DNA of 32,029 nucleotides from JBBTXJ01 sp964636345 (GCA_964636345.1 CAZWRL010000007.1:1-32029), one strand, 5' to 3'; counted from the first letter of the stretch, positions 7,922 through 16,500 are shown. The notes: a model not told the origin generated them from the sequence alone. Numbers and translations: made by a program.

Positions 7922-8866
7922 CTAATTTTTAATGGGTTTTGCTGGACGTGAGGTTACTACACCCTGTGGTTCCGTGTCAATCTTGCGTTCGTAGCACTGC
8001 CTGCCCGCTTCGTGAAAGTGCCAGTCGCGGCCGTCTCCTGCCGGAATTTGCACACCAAAGCCCTCTTCAGGAAAAGGTGGCGCTTCGCGGGTAAATGTTG
8101 CGCAGAGTTCGTAGGAGTTTTTCTCAATTTTGCGATACTCGTACGGTTGTTTGTTTTCCGGATCCACAAATTGCGCGAAGCGTTTTTCAGAGAGATGTTC
8201 CGGCAATCCTTCATTCTGGCGATAGAAATCTTCAAGCGTGTATGAGAGTTGATCAAGATGCGCGACACGTTCCGCGTCCATCTTTTTTTCACGCGCAACT
8301 TTGGGAGAATCAGCCACCATAAATCCGCCACTGATTGTTGCAAGCGTCACCAGAATAACGCCGTAAAACGCAACCTGCGCCAGCGCCGAACGGCGCCCGT
8401 AATCCGTGCGTTTTAAGTCGTACCAGTAGTAGAGGAAGATACCAACCGAAATCACGAGGACGGTGAGGATTTTGAGAATGGTGTCCAATTTATAATCACC
8501 GCTCAAGAGGTTATCCACGAGTTTAATGAGATCGCCGGCAATAACGAGCGCTGAAACAAGCAACATGAAATAGGTAAGCCAGCGGTAGATGGATCCTTTT
8601 TCAAGTTTGTTTTCTTTATACTGCCGATGCAGTACACTGGATATCGCAAGAAAAATAGGTGTAATGATAAGGAGCGAGGCGGTTGGCCACGAGAAGGGGT
8701 TTGACCCCATCATGTAGAAAAAATTGTCTTTGCTGTCGCCAACGGTTTTTTCAATAATCACAAACAGAAGCCGGCCGAGCGAAACGGAAAACCATCCGAG
8801 CGTGATGAGTGTTAAGAGATTAAGGAACGCGTCAAGGGCGGTGCTCTTTTTTGGTGTGTCGTTCAT
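7922..8866 (-). CDS. Polytopic membrane protein, DUF5671-like
   Basis: 314 aa. Roughly six hydrophobic segments occupy residues 10-200 (for example LLTLITLGWFSVSLGRLLFVI, FMLLVSALVIAGDLI, ILKILTVLVISVGIFLYYWY and VAFYGVILVTLATISGGFMV), followed by a soluble C-terminal domain of about 110 residues. That domain begins with a helix and a LSYTLEDFYRQNEGLP segment that looks like pilin-type or periplasmic modules common in CPR proteins. The topology is like DUF5671 proteins; function unknown. It sits between rplK and rplA, which are normally adjacent, and is probably co-transcribed with them. Confidence 0.8.
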   Translation of the reverse strand: MNDTPKKSTALDAFLNLLTLITLGWFSVSLGRLLFVIIEKTVGDSKDNFFYMMGSNPFSWPTASLLIITPIFLAISSVLHRQYKENKLEKGSIYRWLTYFMLLVSALVIAGDLIKLVDNLLSGDYKLDTILKILTVLVISVGIFLYYWYDLKRTDYGRRSALAQVAFYGVILVTLATISGGFMVADSPKVAREKKMDAERVAHLDQLSYTLEDFYRQNEGLPEHLSEKRFAQFVDPENKQPYEYRKIEKNSYELCATFTREAPPFPEEGFGVQIPAGDGRDWHFHEAGRQCYERKIDTEPQGVVTSRPAKPIKN

Positions 8867-8883
8867 ATGATTTTATTTATATA

Positions 8884-8923
8884 TCCCGAAACAAGTTCGG
8901 GATGACCCGACTACGCGGGTCAT
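8884..8923. repeat. Double hairpin between rplK and the membrane protein gene
   Basis: Two adjacent hairpins: TCCCGAA/TTCGGGA (8884-8890 with 8896-8902) and ATGACCCG/CGGGTCAT (8902-8909 with 8916-8923). The second overlaps the rplK stop codon. The first resembles short TCCCGAA palindromes scattered in many bacterial genomes. On the minus strand there is no clean T-run, so an attenuating or mRNA-stabilising role is more likely than full termination. Confidence 0.65.
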
Positions 8924-9342
8924 TTTACTTCTAATCCCATCTGACGCGCGGTGCCCTCAATGATTTTCATCGCGGCGTCACTATCGTGGGCATTTAAGTC
9001 AGACATTTTAATGTGCGCGATTTCGCGCACCTGATCGCGCGTTACGGTGCCCACTTTTTCTTTGCTGGGTTTTGCGGCGCCTTTGGTGATTCCCGCGGCC
9101 TTTTTCAAAAGTTCCGCGGCAGGCGGGGTTTTAAGAATAAAATCAAAAGAACGGTCTTCGTAAATGCTAATTTCAACGGGGACGACCTGCCCCATTTTGT
9201 CTTTCGTTGCTTCGTTAAATTGCGCGCAGAATGCCTGTATTTGCACGCCGTGCTGACCAAGCGCCGGCCCGATCGGCGGCGCCGGGTTTGCCTGTCCTCC
9301 CGTGATTTGCAGTTTGACCTTGGTGAGTAGTTTCTTGGGCAT
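8920..9342 (-). CDS. rplK: 50S ribosomal protein L11
   Basis: 140 aa, full length. N-terminal domain with LQITGGQANPAPPIGPALGQHGV, the proline-rich segment that contacts GTPase factors, and C-terminal RNA-binding domain with KIKMSDLNAHD-like end (AHIKMSDLNAHDSDAAMKI). L11 binds the GTPase-associated centre of 23S rRNA. It lies one base from nusG in the operon. The start codon has no Shine-Dalgarno site. Confidence 0.97.
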   Translation of the reverse strand: MPKKLLTKVKLQITGGQANPAPPIGPALGQHGVQIQAFCAQFNEATKDKMGQVVPVEISIYEDRSFDFILKTPPAAELLKKAAGITKGAAKPSKEKVGTVTRDQVREIAHIKMSDLNAHDSDAAMKIIEGTARQMGLEVK

Positions 9343-9343
9343 A

Positions 9344-9889
9344 TCAAATCTTTTTAACCTGTAAGGCGTCCAGCTCTACCGGCGTCTCGCGGCCGAACAT
9401 AGAGACCAGTACTTTAATCTTTCCACGGGTTTCGTCAACATTGCTTACTTTGCCTTCCATATTCTTAAACGGTCCATCAGAAACGCGCACCGCGTCGTTC
9501 ACCTCAACATCAATCGTGTGCATCGGCTCTTTCACTTCCATGCGTTTGAACAGCGAGTCCATTTCTTTTTCATCAATCGGCGTTGGCGTGGTTCCGGATC
9601 CCACAAAACCGGTGACGTTTGGAGTGTTGCGCACCACATACCAAGAATCATCGGTGACCACCATTTCTACGAGCACATAGCCCGGGAAAATTTTTTCTTC
9701 AATGGTATGGCGCTTGCCGTTTTTGATTTTAATTTTTTTCTCCACCGGCACGAGAACCTTAAAAATTTTTTCCCCCATGTCAAAGGATTCAATGCGCTGT
9801 TTTAAGTTGCGCGTCACGTTTTCCTCATAGCCGGAGTAGGTGTGAAGCACATACCATCGGCGTCCGAGATTTAAGGTTTGTTTTGCCAT
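9344..9889 (-). CDS. nusG: Transcription termination/antitermination factor NusG
   Basis: 181 aa. The NGN domain starts with RRWYVLHTYSGYEENVTRNL and contains FPGYVLVEM and VRNTPNVTGFVG; the C-terminal KOW domain has VSDGPFKNMEGKVSNVDETRGK and VSMFGRETPVEL. NusG binds RNA polymerase and links it to Rho or the ribosome. It lies in the usual secE-nusG-rplK order, two bases after secE. Confidence 0.97.
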   Translation of the reverse strand: MAKQTLNLGRRWYVLHTYSGYEENVTRNLKQRIESFDMGEKIFKVLVPVEKKIKIKNGKRHTIEEKIFPGYVLVEMVVTDDSWYVVRNTPNVTGFVGSGTTPTPIDEKEMDSLFKRMEVKEPMHTIDVEVNDAVRVSDGPFKNMEGKVSNVDETRGKIKVLVSMFGRETPVELDALQVKKI

Positions 9890-9891
9890 AG

Positions 9892-10083
9892 TTACAAAAT
9901 GAACTCAAGGAGCTTGTTTAATTGAAGGTCAAGCGCGCTAAAGAAGACGGCGACAAAAATGCTCAAACCTAGCACCAGGAGCGTGTAGTTTTTGGTCTCT
10001 TGGCGCGTGGGCCACGTCACTTTGTATAGTTCCGCAACGGACTCGCGGACATACGTGGTGAGTGCGGTTACCGGATTTTTCAT
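9892..10083 (-). CDS. secE: Preprotein translocase subunit SecE
   Basis: 63 aa from the ATG at 10083. A longer in-frame reading to 10158 would cross the promoter and leader hairpin, so it was rejected. The amphipathic ESVAELYKVTWPTRQET segment and one transmembrane helix (LLVLGLSIFVAVFFSALDL) are typical of the short bacterial SecE, which stabilises SecY. First gene of the ribosomal operon. Confidence 0.93.
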   Translation of the reverse strand: MKNPVTALTTYVRESVAELYKVTWPTRQETKNYTLLVLGLSIFVAVFFSALDLQLNKLLEFIL

Positions 10084-10100
10084 AGCATTTACATAATCTA

Positions 10101-10158
10101 AATCCGCCTGAGGCGGATTAATGGTTATAGTATAGCAGAGGCCTGTTTTACCTGTCAA
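10101..10158 (-). promoter_or_regulatory. Promoter and leader hairpin of the secE-rplA operon
   Basis: On the minus strand TTGACA (10158-10153), an 18-nt spacer and TGC-TATACT (-10 at 10134-10129) form a strong extended -10 promoter. The leader contains AATCCGCC/GGCGGATT (10119-10101), an 8-bp palindromic hairpin with a TGA/TCA loop. Confidence 0.8.
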
Positions 10159-10197
10159 GTGCTTGATAACGGTGGCGTTTTAGGGTAAGAAAGCGTG

Positions 10198-12288
10198 TTA
10201 AATATCCAAATTCTTCACCCGTTTCGCGTGTGTGTGGATGAATTTTTTGCGCGGAGCAACTTCAGACCCCATGAGGATATCAAAAATTTCGTCCGCTTTG
10301 GCGGCGTCTTCCACAGTCACCACTTTCATCAGACGGCGCGTAGGATCCATCGTGGTTTCCCACAGTTGATCCGGGTTCATTTCACCCAAACCCTTATAGC
10401 GCTGGATGTTTACTTTAATGCCGGCGATTTTTATCGCCATACTGTCTTCAACACTCACTTCCTCGTCCGGGGTTGTTTCCTTTTCAGCGTCTAAAGATTT
10501 CACGTTTTTATTTTCTTGCTTGATGGCCTTCTTCCCGCCATGTTCTTTTTGAAGCGCTTCAAGCGCCACCTCTTTTTCTTCATCAGTGTAGACATACCGC
10601 ACATCTTTGCCGTATTGAATGCGGTAAAGCGGCGGTTGCGCAATGTAGATATGCCCTTTGTTCACCAAATCAGGAAAATGGCGATAGAAAAAGGTGAGGA
10701 GGAGCGTGCGAATGTGCGAGCCATCAACGTCAGCATCGGTCATAATGACCACGTGGTGGTAGCGGAGTTTTTCAATATCAAACATCTCGCCCACATTGGT
10801 GCCCAGCGCAATAATGAGCGCTTTGAGTTCATTGTTGGTCAAAATTTTATCCAACCGCGCGCGTTCCACGTTTAAAATTTTTCCGCGCAATGGAAGGATG
10901 GCCTGATGTTCGCGGTCACGTCCGCTTTTGGCAGAACCGCCGGCGGAATCGCCTTCCACCAGAAACAATTCAGATTTCGTTGCGTCTTTGCTGGAACAGT
11001 CCGCGAGTTTGCCCGGAAGCGTGAACCCTTCAAGCGCGCCTTTGCGCAACACGGATTCGCGCGCCATTTTTGCCGCCGCGCGCGCCTTGGCGGACAACAC
11101 GCATTTGCCAATAATGCCTTCCGCCTCGCGCGGATGCTCTTCCAAGAAAATCACGAGTCCTTCATGGAGCACCGTATCAACGGCAGCGCGCACCTCCGTA
11201 TTACCCAGTTTTGCTTTGGTCTGTCCTTCAAACTGCGGATCCTTTACTTTAATGGAAATAATGGCCGTCAAACCTTCGCGCACATCATCACCGGACAAAT
11301 TGCCGTCCTTTTCTTTCAGGATACCCTTGTTTCGCGCGTAGGTATTGAGCGCGCGCGTTAATGCGGAGCGGAAACCGGCGATGTGCGTACCGCCATCAGG
11401 ATTGTAAATATTATTAGTAAACGCAAAGAGCGTTTCCGTGTATTCTTCCGTGTACTGGAGCGCAATTTCCACGCGCACCTCATCAGCAATTTTGTCAATA
11501 TAAAAAACCGTGGCGTGTTTGGTTTCTTTATTGTAATCAATGCTTTTGACGTATGACGCGATGCCGCCTTCAAAGTAAAACGTGTAACTGGTCAGTCCGC
11601 CGTTCATTGGTAGCGCGGTGGTATCTTCCGCGCGCTCTTTTTCCGGACGCTCATCGGTTAATTTAATTTTGATACCCTTGGTGAGGTATGCCTGTTGGCG
11701 CAGATGATCAAGCACCGTTTCCCAGTTGTAGGTTCGTGTTTCAAAAATTTCCGTGTCCGGTTCAAAGAGAATGACGGTGCCGATACCCTTTGTGCGGCCG
11801 GTGGCATGCACTTTTTTCTTTGGCTTGCCGCGCATGTATTCCTGTTCCCACACCTTGCCGTCGCGGTGGACGGTTGCTTTGGTATAAATAGAAAGCGCGT
11901 TTACCACCGACACTCCCACACCATGAAGACCACCAGAGACTTTATATCCGCCGCCGCCGAATTTTCCACCGGCGTGCAGTTTGGTAAGCACCAGTTCAAG
12001 CGCGCTCACTTTGTATTGTTTGTGAATATCAACCGGAATACCGCGGCCGTTATCGGTTACTTCCACGCGATGATCCGGCAAAAGACGCACAGTAATTTCA
12101 TTACAAAAACCGGCCATTGCTTCATCAATGGAGTTGTCCACCACTTCCCAAATTAAATGGTGAAGACCGCGTTCGCCGGTGGAACCGATATACATGCCGG
12201 GCCGTCTCCGCACGGCTTCAAGGCCCTCCAAAACGGTAATACTTTTGGCGCTATATTCACTGCCCTTTTTTTCAACTTTTTTTGGCAT
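10198..12288 (-). CDS. gyrB: DNA gyrase subunit B
   Basis: 696 aa. GHKL ATPase: EVVDNSIDEAMAG (with the catalytic Glu), DNGRGIPVDIH, and GGGGYKVSGGLHGVGVSVVNALS lid. TOPRIM domain: EGDSAGGSAKSGR (about 442), DADVDGSHIRTLL (about 517). C-terminal IQRYKGLGEMNPDQLW (about 627). A Lys/Glu-rich stretch of about 45 residues (roughly 565-610) sits between TOPRIM and that tail, longer than in compact GyrB proteins. It works with GyrA to introduce negative supercoils. ParE is the alternative; the QRYKGLGEMNP tail favours GyrB. The predicted -10 lies six bases before the ATG, so the mRNA is likely leaderless. Confidence 0.95.
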   Translation of the reverse strand: MPKKVEKKGSEYSAKSITVLEGLEAVRRRPGMYIGSTGERGLHHLIWEVVDNSIDEAMAGFCNEITVRLLPDHRVEVTDNGRGIPVDIHKQYKVSALELVLTKLHAGGKFGGGGYKVSGGLHGVGVSVVNALSIYTKATVHRDGKVWEQEYMRGKPKKKVHATGRTKGIGTVILFEPDTEIFETRTYNWETVLDHLRQQAYLTKGIKIKLTDERPEKERAEDTTALPMNGGLTSYTFYFEGGIASYVKSIDYNKETKHATVFYIDKIADEVRVEIALQYTEEYTETLFAFTNNIYNPDGGTHIAGFRSALTRALNTYARNKGILKEKDGNLSGDDVREGLTAIISIKVKDPQFEGQTKAKLGNTEVRAAVDTVLHEGLVIFLEEHPREAEGIIGKCVLSAKARAAAKMARESVLRKGALEGFTLPGKLADCSSKDATKSELFLVEGDSAGGSAKSGRDREHQAILPLRGKILNVERARLDKILTNNELKALIIALGTNVGEMFDIEKLRYHHVVIMTDADVDGSHIRTLLLTFFYRHFPDLVNKGHIYIAQPPLYRIQYGKDVRYVYTDEEKEVALEALQKEHGGKKAIKQENKNVKSLDAEKETTPDEEVSVEDSMAIKIAGIKVNIQRYKGLGEMNPDQLWETTMDPTRRLMKVVTVEDAAKADEIFDILMGSEVAPRKKFIHTHAKRVKNLDI

Positions 12289-12294
12289 GCATCC

Positions 12295-12323
12295 AGTGTA
12301 GCACAGCGCGCTACTTTTTTCAA
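12295..12323 (-). promoter_or_regulatory. gyrB promoter
   Basis: Minus strand TTGAAA (12323-12318), 17-nt spacer, TACACT (12300-12295) preceded by TGC. The ATG begins six bases downstream of the -10. Confidence 0.75.
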
Positions 12324-12334
12324 GTTCATTTTCT

Positions 12335-12343
12335 TGCTATACT
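12335..12343 (+). promoter_or_regulatory. Extended -10 of the membrane protein/rodA unit
   Basis: TGC-TATACT (TATACT at 12338-12343); the ATG at 12351 is seven bases later, so transcription should begin at or next to the start codon. It is divergent from and about 40 bp from the gyrB -10. Confidence 0.65.
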
Positions 12344-12350
12344 ATACACT

Positions 12351-13268
12351 ATGACAAGCGAGGGGAAACAAGGAGGCGCGCGGGAAAGCGTAACCGAGGT
12401 GAACCCGATCACCGGCATGTCCGGGCGGCAGATGCAGGCGAATTATTGGTGGGTAACGCATCAGGTGATCTTGCGCAAGATTGGTTTGGGTATTTTAGTG
12501 GCGATTGACGCCCTCCTTCTTTTATATAGCTTATACGCATGGGGGACCTATGCGTTTTATGGATATTGGAAAGAGCGCGCGATGCTCCGCGACATGGCGG
12601 TGGCGCATATTCCTTTTAAACAATATCGCGAGCGGCATAAACCGGCGGAGCTTGCGCCCGGCGAAGTGGCTCTTTTTGATTCCGGCACCAAGGCGGGATG
12701 GAAAGATATGATTGCGCCCATTGAAAATCCGAATGAGCGATGGATTGCGAGTGTCACCTATCATTTTGAAGATGGCGAAAATATCACACCCGAAGAGACG
12801 GCCGTTGTATTACCGGGCGCCGCTACCTACCTTGGCGTTTTGGGATACATTGCTTCTACCACAGTATCTGCTCCGGAGCTGGTTATCTCGGCCACGGAAT
12901 GGAAGACCGCTTCCGCGCGCCGCGTGCCGGACCCCGCGCTGTACATGGAGCAACGTCTTGATTTTAACGTAGGCGAGCCCGTGATTGTAAAACCCGGCAC
13001 CGGCAAAGAAGACGTCAAGGGCTATCAAATTGCTTTTGACATCACGAACGCCACCGCGTATTCGTACTGGTCCGTGCCGCTCTGGATTCTTCTGTATCAT
13101 AACAGTACGCAGGTGGGAATAGAGCAGGCGGTGCTTGAGCCGTTTTTGGCCGGTGAAACAAAAAAAGTTGATGTGCGTTCGCTTTTGACTAATCGTTCTA
13201 TCAATAAAGTGGAAGTGATTCCGCGTCTCAATGTATTTGACGAGGGTGTGTATCGGCCGCTAGAATAG
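12351..13268 (+). CDS. Single-pass membrane protein of unknown function upstream of rodA
   Basis: 305 aa from ATG 12351, chosen because the -10 is seven bases upstream; a longer reading from 12282 would start inside the gyrB coding end. One transmembrane helix (about residues 43-66, ILVAIDALLLLYSLYAWGTY) follows a cytoplasmic N-terminal tail. The rest is predicted outside the membrane: a beta-rich region with ITNATAYSYWSVPLWILLYHN and a C-terminal LLTNRSINKVEVIPRLNVFD. No family was recognised. rodA starts four bases after its stop, so the two are almost certainly co-transcribed and the protein may act in cell-wall elongation; that role is inferred from position only. Confidence 0.8.
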   Translation: MTSEGKQGGARESVTEVNPITGMSGRQMQANYWWVTHQVILRKIGLGILVAIDALLLLYSLYAWGTYAFYGYWKERAMLRDMAVAHIPFKQYRERHKPAELAPGEVALFDSGTKAGWKDMIAPIENPNERWIASVTYHFEDGENITPEETAVVLPGAATYLGVLGYIASTTVSAPELVISATEWKTASARRVPDPALYMEQRLDFNVGEPVIVKPGTGKEDVKGYQIAFDITNATAYSYWSVPLWILLYHNSTQVGIEQAVLEPFLAGETKKVDVRSLLTNRSINKVEVIPRLNVFDEGVYRPLE

Positions 13269-13272
13269 CCGT

Positions 13273-14370
13273 GTGATTCGTCTCCCACAATGGCGGCTGT
13301 TTGATTGGGCGCTTCTTTTGGATACGCTCTGGCTTATTGCCATTGGCATTATCACCATTTGGAGCGTGGATATCGCGCGCGGCACTGATGGGGCAAACGG
13401 TAAAAGGCAACTGTTTGCGTTTGCGATTGGTTTGGTGATATTCGCGGTGGCATCAGTGGTGGCGGCAAATTTTTATCGCGCGACGGCGCATTGGTGGTAT
13501 GCGGCCGGCATCGCGGCGCTGGTGCTCGTACTCATCTTCGGTACGGTGATTCGCGGCACGCGCGGTTGGTTTCAGATTGGCGAGTTTTCATTCCAGCCCA
13601 TTGAATTCATGAAAGTGGCGCTGGTGCTTGCGTTTGCCAAGTTTGCTTCGCGCCAACGGCACGCGTTAAAACATTTTTCTTTTTTTCTGGGGAGCGCGTT
13701 TCTGGTGGCGCTTCCGATGGCGCTCACCATCGTACAGCCGGATTTTGGTTCGGCGATGCTTCTTGGATTGTTTTGGTTTTGCATGATGCTCTTGGTTCGG
13801 GCACGCGCGCGGTATGTGGTGAGTTTGGTGGCGCTTGTTGCGGTGGCCGGCACGTTGGCCTGGTTTTTTGTGTTGCAGCCGTATCAGAAAGATCGCCTTA
13901 TTACGTTTATTGATCCCGCGCATGATCCGCTTGGCGCCGGATATAATATTACGCAGTCCATTATTGCGGTGGGATCGGGGCGTTTTTTGGGGAGAGGATT
14001 GGGTTTGGGTTCGCAGTCGCAATTGCGTTTCTTGCCGGAAAGCCACACTGACTTTATTTTTGCGGTTATCGCCGAAGCGTTTGGCTTGATTGGGTCGCTC
14101 ATTGTGGTGGGTTCGTTTGTGTTACTTTGGTATCGCCTCATCCGCATGATGACGCGCGCCACCGATGATTTTCATCTGTTTGTGCTCGCAGGTGCGCTCG
14201 TGATGCTGGCAGGACAATGGATGGTGAATCTTGGCGCCACCATTGGCCTGTTGCCGGTTACGGGAGTGCCCATGCCGCTGGTTTCTTATGGAGGTTCTTC
14301 ACTGGTAAGCACGCTACTGTTACTTGGTATCGCAGAGAGTATGCACAGCGCCAAACGAGGTGAGTATTGA
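13273..14370 (+). CDS. rodA: Rod-shape protein RodA (SEDS peptidoglycan glycosyltransferase)
   Basis: 365 aa starting with GTG 13273. About ten hydrophobic helices. SEDS signatures: RGTRGWFQIGEFSFQPIEFMK, IVQPDFGSAMLL, GAGYNITQSIIAVGSGRFLG, SQSQLRFLPESHTDFIFAVIAE with the family-typical E-S-H-T-D-F, and the C-terminal GVPMPLVSYGGSSLVSTLLLLGI. SEDS proteins polymerise lipid II; RodA serves elongation and FtsW division. Assigned RodA on the E-S-H-T-D-F and VPMP context, but FtsW cannot be excluded from sequence alone. Preceded by a membrane protein of unknown function. Confidence 0.88.
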   Translation: MIRLPQWRLFDWALLLDTLWLIAIGIITIWSVDIARGTDGANGKRQLFAFAIGLVIFAVASVVAANFYRATAHWWYAAGIAALVLVLIFGTVIRGTRGWFQIGEFSFQPIEFMKVALVLAFAKFASRQRHALKHFSFFLGSAFLVALPMALTIVQPDFGSAMLLGLFWFCMMLLVRARARYVVSLVALVAVAGTLAWFFVLQPYQKDRLITFIDPAHDPLGAGYNITQSIIAVGSGRFLGRGLGLGSQSQLRFLPESHTDFIFAVIAEAFGLIGSLIVVGSFVLLWYRLIRMMTRATDDFHLFVLAGALVMLAGQWMVNLGATIGLLPVTGVPMPLVSYGGSSLVSTLLLLGIAESMHSAKRGEY

Positions 14371-14399
14371 CGTCACTTCGCCTTTCTGCTAGAATTGGT

Positions 14400-14405
14400 T
14401 ATACT
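14400..14405 (+). promoter_or_regulatory. -10 element of the zinc-ribbon/rplY unit
   Basis: TATACT at 14400-14405, eight bases before the ATG at 14414. A -35 is weak (TTCGCC). This predicts a leaderless message. Confidence 0.5.
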
Positions 14406-14413
14406 GATTTGGT

Positions 14414-14818
14414 ATGGAGAAAAAATCATCTCACAATTCCGTTCCGGCAACACGGGTAATGCAGTCCTGTCCGCTCTGTCATACCGTGTATGATAAGCAG
14501 TATGCGCGGGTTCTGGCAGGCCACGGCAATGCTAATTTGGTGCACACCACCTGCGCGCGTTGTCGCTCCGCTGTGGTGGCGCTTGTCGTCACGAGTAAAA
14601 GCGGCACAAGTTCAGTGGGCATGTTGACGGACATGAATTATGATGACGCGCTCCGTTTTCACGCGGATGACGCCATCAGCATTGACGATTGCGTAACCCT
14701 TCATCAATTTCTTGTAACGCCTTCTTTATTTTTCGACACAGTAGTAACACCCTATGACCTATCAATTGACCGTGACACCACGAAAAGAAAACGCGCAGTT
14801 GGTGCGCGCAAGCGATAA
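14414..14818 (+). CDS. Small zinc-ribbon protein overlapping rplY
   Basis: 134 aa. CPLC (Cys19, Cys22) and CARC (Cys47, Cys50) form a four-Cys zinc-ribbon. The middle has a basic/hydrophobic beta-like segment and the C terminus is an Arg/Lys-rich tail (TTKRKRAVGARKR). Its last 65 bases overlap the start of rplY (L25) in another frame, so the basic tail is encoded by DNA constrained by L25. Function unknown; the arrangement suggests nucleic acid or ribosome contact. This is inference. Confidence 0.75.
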   Translation: MEKKSSHNSVPATRVMQSCPLCHTVYDKQYARVLAGHGNANLVHTTCARCRSAVVALVVTSKSGTSSVGMLTDMNYDDALRFHADDAISIDDCVTLHQFLVTPSLFFDTVVTPYDLSIDRDTTKRKRAVGARKR

Positions 14819-15437
14819 GATTCCGGGCGTTGTGTACGGCCCGCAGTTTGCATCGCTTTCCATTACGCTCGCGAAGCGTGAATTTTTGCATGTATTAAGA
14901 GATGCCGGAGAGAGCACCCTGATTGATTGTGTTATTGAAGGGCAGAAGGATCCGGTTGCCGTTTTGATTCAAGAAGTGCAGTTTGATCCGTTGAATGACC
15001 AGGTGACGCACGTGGATTTGCGGCAGGTTGATTTGACTCAAAAAATTGAAGCGGATATTCTGTTGAAATTTGTGGGCGAGGCGCCGGCCGTGAAAGCTGA
15101 AGGCGGATCGCTGGTGCGCGCGGCTGATACCATTAAAGTAAAATGTTTGCCGAAAGATTTGGTGCATGAAATTGAAGTGCCGATTGATTCTTTGACCACG
15201 TTTGATCAGGTGATTAAGGTGAAAGATATTGTGATTCCTGCCGGCATGGAACTGCTCTCGCACGCGGAAGACGTGGTGGCAAAAGTTGCGCCGCCCATCA
15301 GCGAAGCCGAACTTGCGGCGCTTGCTGAAAAGCCGGTTATGGATGTTGAAGCCGTTGCGGTTGAAGAAAAGGGCAAGAAGGAAGAAGAGGGTGAGGAGGG
15401 AGAAGCCGCTTCTACTAAGGAGGATGGAAAACTATAA
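14754..15437 (+). CDS. rplY: 50S ribosomal protein L25 (CTC family)
   Basis: 227 aa, the long CTC-type L25, which binds 5S rRNA. The N-terminal domain matches (KENAQLVRASDKIPGVVYG, then EVQFDPLNDQVTHVDLRQV and GEAPAVKAEGGSLVR), followed by the C-terminal beta domain (KDLVHEIEVPIDSLTTFDQ, IVIPAGMELLSHAEDVVAKVA) and an acidic tail rich in Glu and Lys. The start at 14754 is supported by the N-terminal alignment despite the overlap with the upstream gene. Confidence 0.92.
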   Translation: MTYQLTVTPRKENAQLVRASDKIPGVVYGPQFASLSITLAKREFLHVLRDAGESTLIDCVIEGQKDPVAVLIQEVQFDPLNDQVTHVDLRQVDLTQKIEADILLKFVGEAPAVKAEGGSLVRAADTIKVKCLPKDLVHEIEVPIDSLTTFDQVIKVKDIVIPAGMELLSHAEDVVAKVAPPISEAELAALAEKPVMDVEAVAVEEKGKKEEEGEEGEAASTKEDGKL

Positions 15438-16500
15438 TAATGAAGAAAAAAAGAAGCAGAAATCGCGTGACGTTGCGGTTCTGCTTCTTTTTGTTGTGTT
15501 GTTACTTTTGGCGTGGATTATTTTTGGTGTGGTATGGGCGCTGGTGACACGCGTGCCAAAGCGGACAGTGTCCACGGTTGAAATGAGAGAGCCGGTAGTA
15601 ACATCAACGTCGGAAGTATCGCGCTTGTTGTTAAACGGCGCGGTAGTGATGACGCCGGACGCTGTGGCGGAACCGGTTGTTGGCGTGATGATAGATATGC
15701 ACCGCGACGCCCAGCCGGTTTCCGGTATTGATCGCGCGCAGGTTGTCTACGAGGTGCCGGTTGAAGGCGGCATTCATCGTCTGCTTGCGCTCTTTACCAA
15801 AGGCGCGCCGGTGGATGAGGTGGGGCCGGTGCGGAGCGCGCGTCCGTATTTTGTGGATATTGCCGGTGAGTATGGCGCGCTCTATATGCATGTTGGCGGT
15901 TCGCCGGATGCGGTTGAACAATTATATGCTGATCGCGCGGTGACCAATCTTGATCAGTGGTATTTTAGTCAGTATTACTGGCGCGATCGTCGTCGGGCTT
16001 CGCCGCATCATATCTACACATCAAGTTCGCGTTTTGAAAATGCGGCCCAGGCGCGCGGTATGGTGACGTCCACATTTGGCAGTTGGCTTTTTACTGATGA
16101 ACAGCCCATTGCGTGGAACGAGGCGCTTGCTGTCGCATTTCCAGAGGTGAATCAGGGGCGCCCGCTGTGGCAATTTGCTCCGGATACGGCTCAGTATGTG
16201 CGCATGTTTGGGGATACAGCTTACCTGACGCGGAACGGCGGGGAGGTTGCCGTGAACACTATTATTGTTCAACAGGTTCGGCAAAAGGTTTTGGATGCTG
16301 AAGGCCGTTTAGAATTGGGCGTACATGAAGAAGGATTCGCGTGGTTTTTTCGTGATGGAAAAGCGGCGCATGGTTTTTGGAAATATAATAAAAAAGAACA
16401 TCGTACGCGGTGGTACGATGACCAAGGAAATGAAATTGGGTTGAAACCAGGGTCAATTTGGGTACACGTGGTTCCCGTTGGAGTAGAGCCGCGATTCTAA
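15424..16500 (+). CDS. DUF3048 (YerB-type) extracytoplasmic protein
   Basis: 358 aa from ATG 15424, which directly follows AAGGAGG with almost no spacer and overlaps the rplY stop by 14 bases. An N-terminal signal anchor (VAVLLLFVVLLLLAWIIFGVVWALV) is followed by the DUF3048 region: VVGVMIDMHRDAQPVSGID, AQVVYEVPVEGGIHRLLALF, VDEVGPVRSARPYFVD and YGALYMHVGGSPDAVEQL. The C-terminal half (VNTIIVQQVRQKV...GFAWFFRDGKAAHGFWKYN) matches the YerB C-terminal module. Probably membrane-attached and facing outward; the reaction is unknown. Ends tail to tail with the next gene. Confidence 0.85.
   Translation: MENYNNEEKKKQKSRDVAVLLLFVVLLLLAWIIFGVVWALVTRVPKRTVSTVEMREPVVTSTSEVSRLLLNGAVVMTPDAVAEPVVGVMIDMHRDAQPVSGIDRAQVVYEVPVEGGIHRLLALFTKGAPVDEVGPVRSARPYFVDIAGEYGALYMHVGGSPDAVEQLYADRAVTNLDQWYFSQYYWRDRRRASPHHIYTSSSRFENAAQARGMVTSTFGSWLFTDEQPIAWNEALAVAFPEVNQGRPLWQFAPDTAQYVRMFGDTAYLTRNGGEVAVNTIIVQQVRQKVLDAEGRLELGVHEEGFAWFFRDGKAAHGFWKYNKKEHRTRWYDDQGNEIGLKPGSIWVHVVPVGVEPRF

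Noticed and set aside
10084..10158. Longer SecE start
   Set aside because: The extension covers the promoter and leader hairpin and is unlike SecE.
12282..12350. Longer start for the membrane protein before rodA
   Set aside because: It would begin inside the gyrB 5' coding end and cross both promoters; the -10 fits ATG 12351.
16021..16284. Minus-strand frames inside the DUF3048 and hydrolase genes
   Set aside because: Shadows of strongly supported genes with no start signals.
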